DNA of 64,000 nt, taken from assembly GCA_977006965.1 (NCBI GenBank), contig OZ345360.1, positions 62,001-126,000 of the forward strand, given 5' to 3'. Of this stretch, positions 44,456 to 55,872 are shown in pieces. Every line of letters starts with the position of its first letter. Positions within the stretch are counted from its first letter, which is position 1. Made by a program: the position numbers and the translations under genes. The notes beneath the pieces were generated by a model. It ran no database searches, was not told the DNA's origin, and saw only the letters and a program-made list of their open reading frames with translations. Origin of the DNA: Phymatolithon calcareum. Lineage: Eukaryota > Rhodophyta > Florideophyceae > Hapalidiales.

Positions 44456-46253
44456 ATGTGATGTTTCCGGTAAGTGTTCGAATATTGATCATCAAGCTGA
44501 TTTTGGCGGCATCAAAGTATATCAAGATTTCCAATCCGATATTAACTACTGAAATTTAATTACATCCATGGTTTCATAACAGTTTTGCGTACGTATTCCC
44601 CATTTAAACAGGCAAAATCGTTGATTATTCGCAGACTTTTCTGTCCTAGCACACGTGTCAGAGAATGACTATGGAGAAACTACTTTACTGGCAGACAGAT
44701 AACTGTCATTGATATTATATCAAGGTTTGAGGCATAATATCAAAAGTGATATCAAGTTTCAGAATTAGATTGATGCTCATTCCTAATCTGTTGGAACATT
44801 TCATGGAAGTGGAACAACGCCATCGAACTTCTTCTTCCATTGTTGTCGAATTCCACGGTGATATTCTCATTGCATTTACGTATTCGCCTTCATCAATGGC
44901 GCATGTGTATAACTCTACCGCAAGAGTGATAGCACAGTACATCTTTTCGATTCAAATATATTTCTAAATAAAATTCAGTGCGTCCTAGTCTTACGAATAT
45001 ACGGGAAAACCTTCTTCAGTTGCTGCCTCGCAGCTTGTAGACTGTGAAGGACAGTACAATACTGTAGTAACTAATTTTAAAACTTTTTTGGCTGTGCTCA
45101 CAAGTCTAGATTTCGAATTTTTGAATAAACCATTTTTTAGGTTTCGTGAAGTAAATGTTTCTTATAATACGAATAGGTTCCGATGACAGATATCCACTCA
45201 GAAACTGTGTATGTCATACCCAGCTTATCTTCATTCTACGCGCAGTCAATGGGCTTGTGCTGGTCATTTACATTCAACAATGATTTCCACAGGTGTGCTC
45301 CCCCTGATAACAGCTCTTCTTTTCATGCTATTGTTGACTTTTATTATCGCAACCATGCTGCCGGACGTACGCCGAGACAGTACTGTCACGGGTGTAAAAG
45401 AATCTCAAGCTTTCACTCACGACATGGACTCGACCAACCATCAAATCGTGCGACTTCGAGAACTCTTAGTTTTCTTATGGCTCCAGAGTCATTAGGACTC
45501 CTTTAATTCAACTAGCATTCTGTACGCACGGGCCATGTCTAGCCATTCTCGCTCATATAACTCATACTCACTTCCATTCGCATTCGCTTCAATCCCACTT
45601 CGGTTTATCTATTCTATGTCTCGCTCATTTTTCACTGGCCATAACACCACCAACACAATACAAAACCTGCACAAGCACAACATCAGCACTGTGAACCCTA
45701 CTAATTCAACCGCCCACCCAACTTCAGCTCTTTAAATACACTAAAGGAACTGATACAAGCACTCTTAAAGTATCAGATACCCGCTCTTCTTTCCTCTTTC
45801 TACAACGTTCTTAAGAGAGTGTACAACGCGCCTTTCAACTTCCAAATTGTACGCCATTCTTACAATTTTATTGAAACGCATGATTATCGCTATATGAGAA
45901 TATCTGTTCTCAGTTTTTTTTGCAAGCGGAACATCGAGAGAAACAGGGGTCTTCTTAATGAGAAGCATTCGGGGTTTGATATGCATCTTCTTAAGATAGA
46001 AGCAGCCGACAATATTAAAGAACACTGTAACTTGCTCCTCTTGCACGAAATCGACCTCATGAAGTTGCGATCCCTGTTCATCATGAACAAGAGGGGCAGG
46101 TGTAGCAAAGAACGATGGGGGCTTTAAAAGAAGTGAAGTTGTTTCGGGTATTAAGAACTGAGAGTTCTTGTTTCTTGGCTTTTACGACGAAGCCGCATTG
46201 TTCATAAACAGGAAATTCGTGGCATTAGGTCCTATGTAGTAGGAAAAAAAACG
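44456..46253. other. No intact gene; fragments of dispersed repeats
   Basis: 44,989-45,030 matches the family B LINE 3' UTR (ACGAATATACGGG, CTTCAGTTGCTGCC). 45,176-45,238 is the dispersed 63-bp repeat listed separately. A 102-codon frame at 45819-46127 (plus) has no recognised domain and starts at an ATG with no other support. Confidence 0.5.
45176..45238 (+). repeat. Dispersed 63-bp repeat, copy 1
   Basis: GGTTCCGATGACAGATATCC and TCAGAAACTGTGTATGTC onward matches 58,566-58,628 with about two differences, in the same orientation, 13 kb apart. Confidence 0.85.
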
Positions 46254-46901
46254 TTATTGAGTAAGAGAGCTGTTGAGATATTGAATCGCGCTAGATTTCA
46301 AATAGTTACCTTGAGGTACTACATCAATTTCAGTTTCTGCAACTTTCATCAGACTCGACAGCTTAGCCATGTTCACGGGGTTTTTAAAAAGTGTGCAAAG
46401 ATCAGAAAAAACTGTATGCGCAGCATCAAGGTCGTCTGATGATAGATCAATGACAAGTCTGTATCGGTCAATTTTCGTAGAAAGATTCCTTTTCGATGAA
46501 AATTGGCTTGCAAACAGTATGGCGTTAACTGCCTCGCCCTCGATCGATAAAAGTTTGAGTTGCAGAGTGTCCTTATCCACGAGATAAGCCTGCTGGTCAC
46601 TTCTGGAGTCCCCGAAAACAAATTTGGACGTACGACTATCGAAGTCACATAGTTTCTCCGAAGTCATTTCGTTCAGTTTTTCCATGAAGAGATTCATATC
46701 AGAATGTGCAGTCGGCGAGTTGATGAGAGCAATGTTTTCGTCAGATACCGGGATCTTTTTCCCAAGGTTAGGCTTCGTCCAATTGTCATGCTGCTTTTTT
46801 TGAGCTTGTCCGACCCGAACATCTTTGTTTACTCTCTTTTGTGCCAGTTTCGGAGTTCTTGTGCTGCCTTGTGTGGCTCTGCCAGTTTTGGTGGTTTCCA
46901 T
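46254..46901 (-). CDS. Hypothetical protein, 215 aa, intact ORF
   Basis: Uninterrupted ORF from ATG at 46901 in good context (GCCATGG) to TAA at 46254. The first 50 residues are basic and Thr/Gln/Lys-rich; the remainder is acidic and helical with LINSPTAHSDMNLFMEKLNE, FVFGDSRSDQQAYLVDKDT and VIDLSSDDLDAAHTVFSDL. No signal peptide or membrane segment is visible and I recognise no family. It lies about 280 bp inside a possible LTR (47,179-47,520) in the same orientation, the place a gag gene would occupy. It could therefore belong to an LTR element, but no nucleocapsid zinc knuckle is seen. A host gene is the alternative. Confidence 0.5.
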   Translation of the reverse strand: METTKTGRATQGSTRTPKLAQKRVNKDVRVGQAQKKQHDNWTKPNLGKKIPVSDENIALINSPTAHSDMNLFMEKLNEMTSEKLCDFDSRTSKFVFGDSRSDQQAYLVDKDTLQLKLLSIEGEAVNAILFASQFSSKRNLSTKIDRYRLVIDLSSDDLDAAHTVFSDLCTLFKNPVNMAKLSSLMKVAETEIDVVPQGNYLKSSAIQYLNSSLTQ

Positions 46902-47178
46902 GGCGGGGATATGTTTGTTCAGATGTTCCTACATAAGCGGGGAAGAGGCAATTTATTCTCTAATTCCTGTTCATAATGCACCGGCGCTTTAATCTCGGTG
47001 CTCTGATGGAACCCAATAGAGACGTAGCTGAACTACGCTGCGTACCCAAACTCTCACAGTATACTTCAAGTGCACACGAGAGTTTGGTGACGCAGGATAC
47101 TACCCACCGCGAAAATGCACTTGATCAGAAAATCATAGGGTCGCTGTAAAAATCTCGGCCCCAATTGTCGAAGTGATC

Positions 47179-47520
47179 ACTGTGAGGGAGCAGTCTCACG
47201 TGAAACTCAGATTAGATCGCTTCATCCACATTCATTACATAAGTAATCTTTAGAAACTAGGATGGAAACTGCTGATAGCAGTTTCCATAGTAGACAAGAA
47301 CAATGGCAGTATAGAGGGACTAGAGCTTCACTACCATTGCTTTTTCACTCCAAGAATCAGATTACTAGACTCGTGGAATTGTGTACGATTCACGTAATTT
47401 CCGAAACATTTATTACTCTAGGCACACCTTCAGGGATAGGACAAGTCGATACTTTCTGTCTCGCACGCTTCTGGATCAGAATAGTGAGCGAGAGTAGCGC
47501 CACGTGGCAGGTATTCAACT
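47179..47520 (-). mobile_element. Possible LTR (minus orientation)
   Basis: On the minus strand this would end in CTCCCTCACA, with the internal region starting GTGATCACTTCGACAATTGG. The other end resembles the LTR-like start at 40,828 (a CCACGTGG dyad followed by GCGAGACA). The 215-aa ORF follows at the distance of a gag leader. The exact far end and any second LTR were not found. Confidence 0.35.
47262..47288. repeat. Perfect hairpin, 12-bp arms, 3-nt loop
   Basis: ATGGAAACTGCT (47262-47273), GAT, then AGCAGTTTCCAT (47277-47288). It sits within the possible LTR and could form a stable RNA stem. Confidence 0.85.
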
Positions 47521-47589
47521 CTAGTATTTCATATCATTCTATCTCGTTACAAAATTAGTCTATTCATATCAAAGTACCGATTGGTAGAG

Positions 47590-48700
47590 CTGGAAACTAT
47601 AGCTCGCGCAAGGAACGTAAAGAGAAGAAAATGGATATTTTTATAACTAAGGGCGAATATAATCGCCCGGTTTTCTTGAGATGAAGATGCAGGGCACAGC
47701 ACGTCTAAAGAGACGAAAAACATGATGATCGCATGAGAAGAAAATAATGGTTTTTTATGAGCATCTTCCCCAAGTCTGACAGATTCATGGTGTAGAAAAT
47801 CGATTCTGCACGTATTATGTAGTGGGATCCCCTGAGTCCGATGTCAAACTTGAGACAGTAGGTTCACCTCCAAAGGGTCATTTGTTCAATACTCTTCTGG
47901 TTCCTTTGTTTTTCGCTCCTGAACTGGAAACTATAGCTTGTGCGAAAAAAATAAGGAGAATAAAATGGATATTTTTATATCTAAGGGCGAATATAGTCGC
48001 GCGGTCTTCTTGAGATGACGATGCAGGGCACGAGCATTTTCCCCAAGTCCGGCAGATTCATGGTGTAAAAAATCGATTCTGCGTGTATTGTGTAGTGGGA
48101 TCCCCTGAGTCTGATGTCAAATTTGAGCTTGCAGGCTCACCTTCAAAGGTCAACTTGTTCAATACTCTTCTGGTTCTTTTGTTTTCCGCTCCTGAATTGG
48201 AAACTATAGGTTGTGCGAGAAAAATAAGGAGAATAGAATGGTTATTTTTATATCTAACGGCGAATATAGTCACGCGGTCTTCTTGAGGGGCACGAGCATC
48301 TTCCCCAAGTCCGACATATCCATGGTGTAAAAAATCGATTATGCATGTATTATGTAGTGCGATCCCCTGAGTCCGATGTCAAACTTGAGCTTGCAGGTTC
48401 TCCTTCAAAGGGCCACTTGTTCAATACTCTTCTGGTTCCTTTGTTTTTCGCTCCTAAACTAGAAAATATAGCTTGTGCGAGAAAAATAAGGAGAAGAAAA
48501 TGGATATTTTTATATCTAAGGGCGAATATAGTCGCGCTGTCTTCTTGAGATGAAGATGCAGGGCACGAGCATCTTCCCCAAGTTCGGCAGATTCATGGTG
48601 TAAAAGATCCATTCTGTATGTATGTATACTGTGATCGCCCAAACCTGAGCCAGCAGGATCCCCTTTAAAGGATCATTTGTTCAATACTCTACTGGTTCTT
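47590..48700 (+). repeat. Tandem repeat, 262-273-bp units, three full plus two partial
   Basis: GATTCATGGTGTA recurs at 47782, 48055, 48317 (as TATCCATGG) and 48590. Units share GGATCCCCTGAGTCCGATG, TTGTTCAATACTCTTCTGG and GGATATTTTTATATCTAAGG. A degenerate leading part starts near 47,590 and carries an extra roughly 60 bp. Each unit has a similar 63-67-codon frame, but no other sign of coding. Confidence 0.9.
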
Positions 48701-49635
48701 GTACCAATAAAGTGGCCAGGAGTCCTTCGTGTATCTCCTCCTATCATACAGCCTGCTTTATTCATTTGCTCATAATAAGAGGCGTTTGCTTTTTTTGCGT
48801 TACCATAAGCAGGTATATGTCCACGAAGAGAAACAATCTCCTCCAGAAGTGATTTTTCGTGAGCTGAGGGCCTGGGGGTATCCGATGAGTGCAATAGTAT
48901 ATTTTCAAGCGGTATCTCGCCATATTTTCTGATTCACGTGCAACCTGTTCAACAGGTATTTATGTATTGTAAAGACTCCACTTCAGACAAGAGTAAGAAC
49001 CACTCCGCGCTACCTGGGCCCATCACATCTGCACTCATCCTCAGCTGTCAGGACCACTGAACCCTTCTCGCGAGACCGACTATCTACGCGAAAAACTCTT
49101 TTGTCTGTTGGCTTCTAGCCCAAGCGCAGTCTTTTCTCACACAATCGCAAATTGCAATTTCGTGTACTGTTCACGTCAGAAAGCGAGAACCTGGCTGTGG
49201 AGATTGAGAAAGACATTTATCTATTTGAGAAAAGACTAGACAGAGGAAACACTGTGAATATATTGAACAAAAAAAACGATTAAGAGTTTGTAACAACTAA
49301 AACAACAAATTATATTGCACAAGCTTAAATAACTCATAATCGTTCAAAAGACTAACAGTTTGAAAAACTTCACAATATAATCAAGCTCTACACAAACAAG
49401 TCATAATACATCTTAAAGTTTCGAAAAAACTTTCTCAAATAATCAGCTGATTGCTAATTGGAACACATTCTTGACAAAATCTTTAAAATATTTAATCGTT
49501 TTCTAAAAACGTCCAATACTTCTCACTTAAAATAGTCACATATTTGAGTATTATCAATTAAGCGTTTAGCGTTGTACATAAAAAAACTTCCTTATGGGAA
49601 GAACAAAAACAAAATAGAGGAAGAATAGCGCAAAC
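48701..49635. other. AT-rich spacer, no recognised gene
   Basis: No ORF with domain signal. It becomes strongly AT-rich after 49,250. The 5' end of the Helitron should lie here, but I cannot place its TC terminus. Confidence 0.5.
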
Positions 49636-51900
49636 GTGAGAAACAAATACCCAAAAAATATTCGAATTCTACCTCGTGCAGAAATTGGTTCTTCGAAGAG
49701 CCACATGAGGCTGGACTGTGACTCCATTTCGGCAGTAAAAGCACCTATTCTCATTTCTCCTAGACCTAAGTCTATGAATCGGTTTAGTAAAAGTCCGGTT
49801 CCCGAGCTGATAGTCCAGTGTGATGTCGAAATCACTACATCACGCACTAAAGGAAAAAAGATTCAAAATGAAGCGGGAAATGCCAGAATTGAGAGCTTCG
49901 ACATAGAGGATACACAGATATCAGATCTCCAACTTCTAATGACAACAGAAGAATTAGAAGAAATTGAACAGAATGCACTATTTGTACCGGTGACAGAACA
50001 AAGAAAATGTGAAATTTACGATGAGTGTAGAGCGAAGTTAATTGGACCCTTCATGAATCGAAAAGTATGTGCAGTGTGTGACTCATGGATACGAGAAGAT
50101 AAATGTCCACTTCGAAAAAAAACTGAAAACCTTTTTTCAAGGTGTAAATGCCGTCTTTCGCCTTCTTCTGAGATCCCAATTGGACTAGTTAGCTTTTATG
50201 ATGTCGCAATGTATATTCCAGAGCTAAGAAATACTCTTCTATCCAAAAAGGGAGTAGAAAAAGAACCCAATATTGAACCACAATTCAGGCTTCGAATATG
50301 TGAGGAATGTTTCAACTCATTATCACGCGGGACCATAAATGAAAGCAGAAACCCCCCTAGACTATCTATTGCAAACGATTTTGCAATAGGACAGCTCCCA
50401 AATTCTCTTAGAGATGTCACCGTAACAGAAAGATGACTTACATCCCTTACATCGATAAAAGGGCATACGGTTGTGTCCAGCGGAGGGAAGCATAAGCTCA
50501 TTAAAAGCCATTTTCTTATATTTTACTCTCAAGCTGATGTCATAAAGGAGGGAATTAATCAACTTCTTCAAGACAAAGATAATTTGTTACTGATTTTTAC
50601 AAAAGCACTCCGAAACGGCCATGGTTTCGTTGAAACCACGAAAAGCAAACCTGGCAAAGCACTTCTTCGTCGCGTGCAAACTGTTTTAGGGAAGTCATTT
50701 GCAAGAAATGAAGAGAGAAAAATATATCAAAGGAAATCATGGAATATGGCAGCTAAATATCATGGAGCTGCTATGTTCATTACCGTAACGCCAAACGAAA
50801 ATGGTAATGCGTCAGTAGCGTTCTTTTCCGGAGATATTACTAAGGAAAATTTAGCAAGTATATGTGAGAACGACAGTCCTTCCAATGCATCCCGAATAGA
50901 AATAGCTGGAAGAGACCCTGTGGCATGCGATTTGTTTTTCACCAACATGCTAGAGATTCTGATAGAATCTATGATTGGGTTCGATATGAAGACAAAGCTT
51001 CCTCGAAAGAATGGAGGTCTTTTCGGAATTCCACTTGCGTTTCTGGGCGGTATAGAGAGTCAAGGAAAAGGGACTTTACATATACACTTAATTGTGTTTT
51101 TAGCTGGTTTCCCCAAAGATCCAGATGAGATTTTATATCGAATAAGAACAGATAGAGAATTTGAAAATCGACTCTACTCTTTTTTCGACTCCTCAATAAG
51201 CTCTAGCATCTTAGAAATAGAGGAAGCATCCAGCTGTCCCATATGTGGAGCTAAAGGGACAATTGAATCTCAGAAAATAGATAAAATAGCTTACAATAAT
51301 ATACTACAATTAGAAAATCCTCCTCCAACTTCAAAATGCAATAATTGTGTAAGTTTATTTGGTGGAGATGAGCTTGTGCGTAATTACACCAAGCAGATGA
51401 AAACAGAGTTGATCAAAAACAGTTCTGGGAATCTCATACAGCATCACACATTAGAGCAGTCGTATTTTGGGGTTTCAGATTTCTTATCAAAATCTGAGAG
51501 ACAAATTGATAATGAGGTTGCAATCAAAGCAGCTGTTCCTACTATACCTCACCTACCTGTCTGCAAATCATCGTACGGCGAGATTCTTGCTCATAAGATA
51601 GTCCTCATAGACCTGTTGCTACTTAACCAAAATCATAGGTGGAAACATGTCTCAAGCTGTTTTAAGAAAAGTTCGAACAGTAAGGATGGATGTTGCAGAT
51701 ATAAATTCCCCCGATTAGTTAAGCTGTTCACGGAAATGGATACGTTTGGGATAATCACTGGGAAGCGCACTATTGGGAGTGAGTACATCAACTCCTTCAA
51801 CTTAATAATGCTTCAAGTTTTTAGATCGAATCTTGATGTCCGGTTCCTTCTTTGCTGTGCTCATGAAATTAACTGTATGTTGTTAAAAACCAAACTTTAA
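49636..51900 (+). pseudogene. Helitron N-terminal zinc region and HUH Rep domain
   Basis: One frame with a single TGA at 50434-50436. The first part has CAVCDSWIREDKCP and ICEECFNSLSRG as metal-binding pairs, then IANDFAIGQLPNSLRDVT, the conserved lead into the Helitron_like_N domain. The Rep part has WNMAAKYHGAAMFITVTPNE, the HUH motif GTLHIHLIVF (His codons at 51079 and 51085), CNNC (about 51,339), and the H/C-rich block HRWKHVSSCFKK...GCCRYKFPR, followed by NSFNLIMLQVFRSNLDVRF. The segment where the two catalytic tyrosines of the Y2 motif are expected (about 51,850-51,890) has cysteines and then a frameshift, so the nicking enzyme looks dead. Confidence 0.9.
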
Positions 51901-52012
51901 TCGAGAGTATAGCTGCAATCACTATTGCTTCTTATACAAGACGTTTGGAGCGGGAGAAACGCATTAAAAAGATATTTCTAAAACTCAAACTGTTTATGGG
52001 CGAATTGCGTTA

Positions 52013-53866
52013 ATTGCCTACGCCAGATCAGAGATGGTAGAAGTTGGAGCAGTAACGGCAGTACATTATTTGCTGCATGGCACAACCTTTTTGAGCTCCC
52101 ATGAATTTCAAAGCTTGCACTTAGGAAGACATTTGAATGAATTAGATGGGATAGAAGATGATTTGGGAATTATTCGTTATGGAAAAGCTTACATTGCATT
52201 TAACGTAACATCAAACTACACGAAGAGGCCCTTAGAACTAGAAAAGGAATCCCTTTACGACTAGTCAGAAAGTTTTGTTTTTTCTAAAGATTTTCCAAAA
52301 AATATTAACAGTAACCCAAATTGTTTGCGTCTTCATACTGATCATCCTTTTTTTGCCACGAAAGTAGTTAAGAGACGGAAGGTTAAAGTAATTGCAGTTA
52401 TTATTGGTCCTAGAATCCCGGTTTTATACAATATAAGAGAGGAAGATATGGAAAAATATTCAAAAACATCTCTTGTGCTTTTCAAGCCATAGAAGACAAA
52501 ACATGATCGTCTACAGCACTTTAAAACTTACACAGAAGCATTTGTAAAGTTTAAGGAAATGGGACTTTACGAGTTCTCTCAAGCGAAGAAAATACTTTTT
52601 AATATGCAACAGTACTATGCGGGCAAACGTAGAGCACAAGAAATGAGAGATGAACAAATGAGAATATTAGAGCAAAACAATGAGGATTCAGATTTCGAAA
52701 AGTACGATCAGTGTGATAATACAGTACTCTTAACAGATGAAGATGAAGTTGAAGCACAAGCTGACTGTTCAATTGACGATATGGGAAACTTTTCTACTTA
52801 TATAAACCCAAACATGTTGCGAAATATATTGGAAGGAGTAGTTGAAAATCTCAACTTGTCTAAAGTGGATTCTACCAGCGAAAAAGATCGACACTCCTGC
52901 TCCACTGAAGGAATGAGATCCATTGTAAGTAGACCCATCCACAAACATTATATCTACCAATGTGAATCTATTAGATGCTGGCCTACCCACCCAGATCAGT
53001 TGATTCACAAATTTAAATTTGGATTGACTCCAAACGATGTACAAAATGCAATCAAAAACATACGAGTATCTAATGATCCTGTTCAGAATAATCATATTGC
53101 AAGCAGAAATATATATCCGGAATCTCCTGAAAGAGAAACTATTGTTCGCCTCCTAGAAGACGCAGTTCGTACTAAATTAAAATATGAGAATCATCAACAA
53201 GACGGAGACTTCACTGAAAAAATTGCCTCACTGCTTAATCCATCACTTGCACAAGTCTCAAGTCGATTTAATCTGAACGAGAGGCAAGATATTTCTTTCA
53301 GAATAGCGGGAAGCTATTTATTAGACTCCTTGAAAAGATCGTTACTTCTATTACCCCCTGGAAAACCCCTTCGTATGCATCTGTCTGGAGAAGGTGGAAC
53401 TGGAAAATCAAGAGTAGTAGAAGCACTTCGATTTCTATCCAACGGCTGGGGAAAGCCAGATGCTATAGTCACACTGGCTCCCACAGGTATTGAAGCTGTA
53501 CAGATAAGCGGAGAAACAGTCCATTCAAAACTTAAAAGTTTTCAGAACAAAAAGCCAACACTAGCACAACTGGAGGAGTGGTCTAAAGGTTTTATGATTA
53601 TCTGGGACGAGATTAGCATGACTGGTCAATCACTATTTGCTAAGGCCATGAAAAAAATTAAAACTTTCCTTGGTACACAAACGGATTGTGATCCAAGAGT
53701 TCATATCGTTACTGCTGCGGATTTTGCACAACTTCCTCCATGTTTTGAAAAATATATTTTTTCTGCGCCTGCTCGTGAGGAAACTAATTATGTTGCTTCT
53801 ACAGCTCAAGAAATGTGTAATTACAATTTTAATATACGCACAACTTACTCAACAAACCAGAACTAA
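52013..53866 (+). pseudogene. Helitron Rep-helicase linker and N-terminal helicase domain
   Basis: This frame resumes at about 52,013 with IAYARSEMVEVGAVTAVHYL, reads through TAG 52262 and TAG 52490 (LFKP*KTKHD, where the family has Trp), and then runs from 52559 without breaks. The helicase has Walker A SGEGGTGKS (about 53,385), motif Ia ALAPTG-like TLAPTGIEAV, GETVHSKL, and Walker B MIIWDEISM (about 53,595). An acidic linker of about 200 residues lies before it. The frame is lost near 53,840. Confidence 0.9.
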
Positions 53867-54744
53867 AAGCAAATAACATCACAGGATATCACTTGTGGCA
53901 GTCATTTAAAATTGTTATAAAACTTACTGGGAATATGAGGCACAAATCTGATCCCTCATATGGTCTATTGCTCAACAGACTAAGAAAAGGCGATCAAACT
54001 GTGCATGATTTCGAAGTTCTGAACAGCAGATACTTAGATCCATGTAATTTAACTTCAAAAGTACTGAAAGAGTTCCGTGACCAACAGGAGAAGAGTACCA
54101 CGTTTCCTATCGCTGTTCAGGGAAACATCAGCAGACACTCGATTAACTGGCTTAGTACTGCGGAAATATCTAAAAACACTTCAGAGGTAGGTGTTCCTAT
54201 CATTTGCCCGGCAATATTTAGTCCGGCAAAGAGAGGAACAAAACCAACACCAGACGAACTAACTGAACTATTCAGACTTGGTGATAATAAACTTTAAAGG
54301 CTTTCTCCATTGCTGCCACTTATTCCCGGTATGCCTGTATATTTGACGCATAACACCAATCCAACAGTAGGTCTAGCAAACGGTTCAACAGGCTTTGTCG
54401 TTGGTTGTCAGTTTCCGAAAGAAACAGTTTTCAATTCCATATTAATTAAGGGAGCCCCAATGAAGATATCATCTTCTCTTCCGGAAATTGTATATGTGAC
54501 TTTCGATCAATTAAAATCAAATAAAAGATTTCCGGGAGTTCCAGAATTCTACCCAGAAAATACTATTCCTAAACTCCCCCATGCACTTGTATTAAGGGTC
54601 AGTTTCTTGATTAACAGAAGTTTTAGTGTTAAAATGACCCAAATTCCATTGTCGCCATCTTTTGCGGCTACAACATACAAACTTCAGGGATTAACTTGCG
54701 ATGCAATTATATCATATTTATTCAATGAAGGGGGGAAGCAGTAA
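53833..54744 (+). pseudogene. Helitron helicase C-terminal half
   Basis: Continues in another frame with LTGNMRHKSDP (family LTxNMR), FEVLNSRYLDP, PVYLTHNTNPTVGLANGSTG and AATTYKLQGLTCDAI, the Pif1-family C-terminal motifs. TAA at 54295 and at 54742 break it; the latter precedes SLYVLASRVKTLK, the last helicase block. Confidence 0.9.
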
Positions 54745-54759
54745 ACATCTCTTTACGTA

Positions 54760-55872
54760 TTGGCATCTCGTGTAAAAACATTAAAAGTTTTATTTTTGTG
54801 CCGAAAACTCACAACTAAGGACTTTCATTTTTTCAGACCATCGAAAGAAGTTCTTGCGGAAGAGGAAAGGCTGGAAAATCTGTGCGAACTGACGTTAGAG
54901 AGTTATTTTAAAGGAAATATTCTTCCCGATGTGGCGAACGAATATTTCAAAAATGGACATCCTATCAAAAAGAGAAAAATTGAAGACATTGAAATTGATC
55001 TTTATCCTCCTAAAAAGAAGGAAAAATCCATAATATTGCGAAGTAATCTTTCACCAGTGATTCCCAATTGTACAGTTAATATAAATGAATCAGATCTAGT
55101 ACTCTCGCGTTTTAATATACTTCTACCTCACTTAAATTCAAATGCAGTGCAAAGAATGTATAAATCATACCTGCTGTCAATTAAAATTACTTTAAGTGCT
55201 CCAGCTCTTTCATTTGGAGCTTTTCAAAACCTTGATATGAACCCTCATGCAACACTTTGGAATATTGTAGATGTTCCTGGTGATGGAAACTGCTGGCTCT
55301 ATGCTACAATTTTTTCCATTTATTGCAGCACATTACGTTTAGGAAACGGTGTATGGTTAGATCCACAGGACTGTAGAAATAAATTTGCTTCTTTTCTTCA
55401 CCATGTATCAAATCAAGATGAATTGACAAGAGTTTGTTTCCTACGAAATATGAATTTATATGGTTCCCAAAGAGGAGTTTCTCTCCAACAACTATCTACA
55501 TCTCTCAATTATGGAAACTCTCTACACATGATATCATCAATTCTGAAGATTGGAACTCCAAATTTATGCTTATGGGCGGGTGATACTGGTGATGAATTTA
55601 ATTTACTCTCCGTCATACTCAATCAATCAATAATAGCTTACACTGCTTCATTTACGCGACCAAGCCGACCTGTAACAGAACTAAAGTCCACTATTGGATT
55701 TTTAACCCCTAGTTCCGTATACAGTCCTTATCCAAACATCTCAATTGGACAGCCTGCAGTGCCATTCAAAATTCCAATACTTTTTACACGGGGAAACCAT
55801 TTTCAAGCCCTTATCCCACCTTCAAACTTTGATTTATTTTCATTGCCAACTTGGAATTTATCCTCTACCTAG
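54760..55872 (+). pseudogene. Helitron C-terminal segment with OTU-like cysteine peptidase
   Basis: After the final helicase block there is a lysine-rich linker (KKRKIEDIEIDLYPPKKKEK) and an OTU-like domain. DVPGDGNCWLYATIF carries the Asp and catalytic Cys, and GNHFQALIP near the end carries the catalytic His. All three are intact although the upstream protein is dead. The segment is open for 370 codons to TAG 55872. Confidence 0.88.

Larger units (their letters stand above)
49636..55872 (+). mobile_element. Nearly full-length degenerate Helitron with OTU domain
   Basis: Rolling-circle transposon coding for one large Rep/helicase protein of about 2,000 residues. Domains in order: zinc-binding N-terminus, HUH Rep, Pif1-type helicase, OTU-like cysteine peptidase. 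The order and OTU tail match animal- or protist-type Helitrons rather than plant ones with RPA. The frame is broken by TGA 50434, a frameshift near 51,870, another near 52,000, TAG 52262, TAG 52490, a frameshift near 53,840, TAA 54295 and TAA 54742. Terminal TC and CTRR/hairpin ends were not established. Confidence 0.92.
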
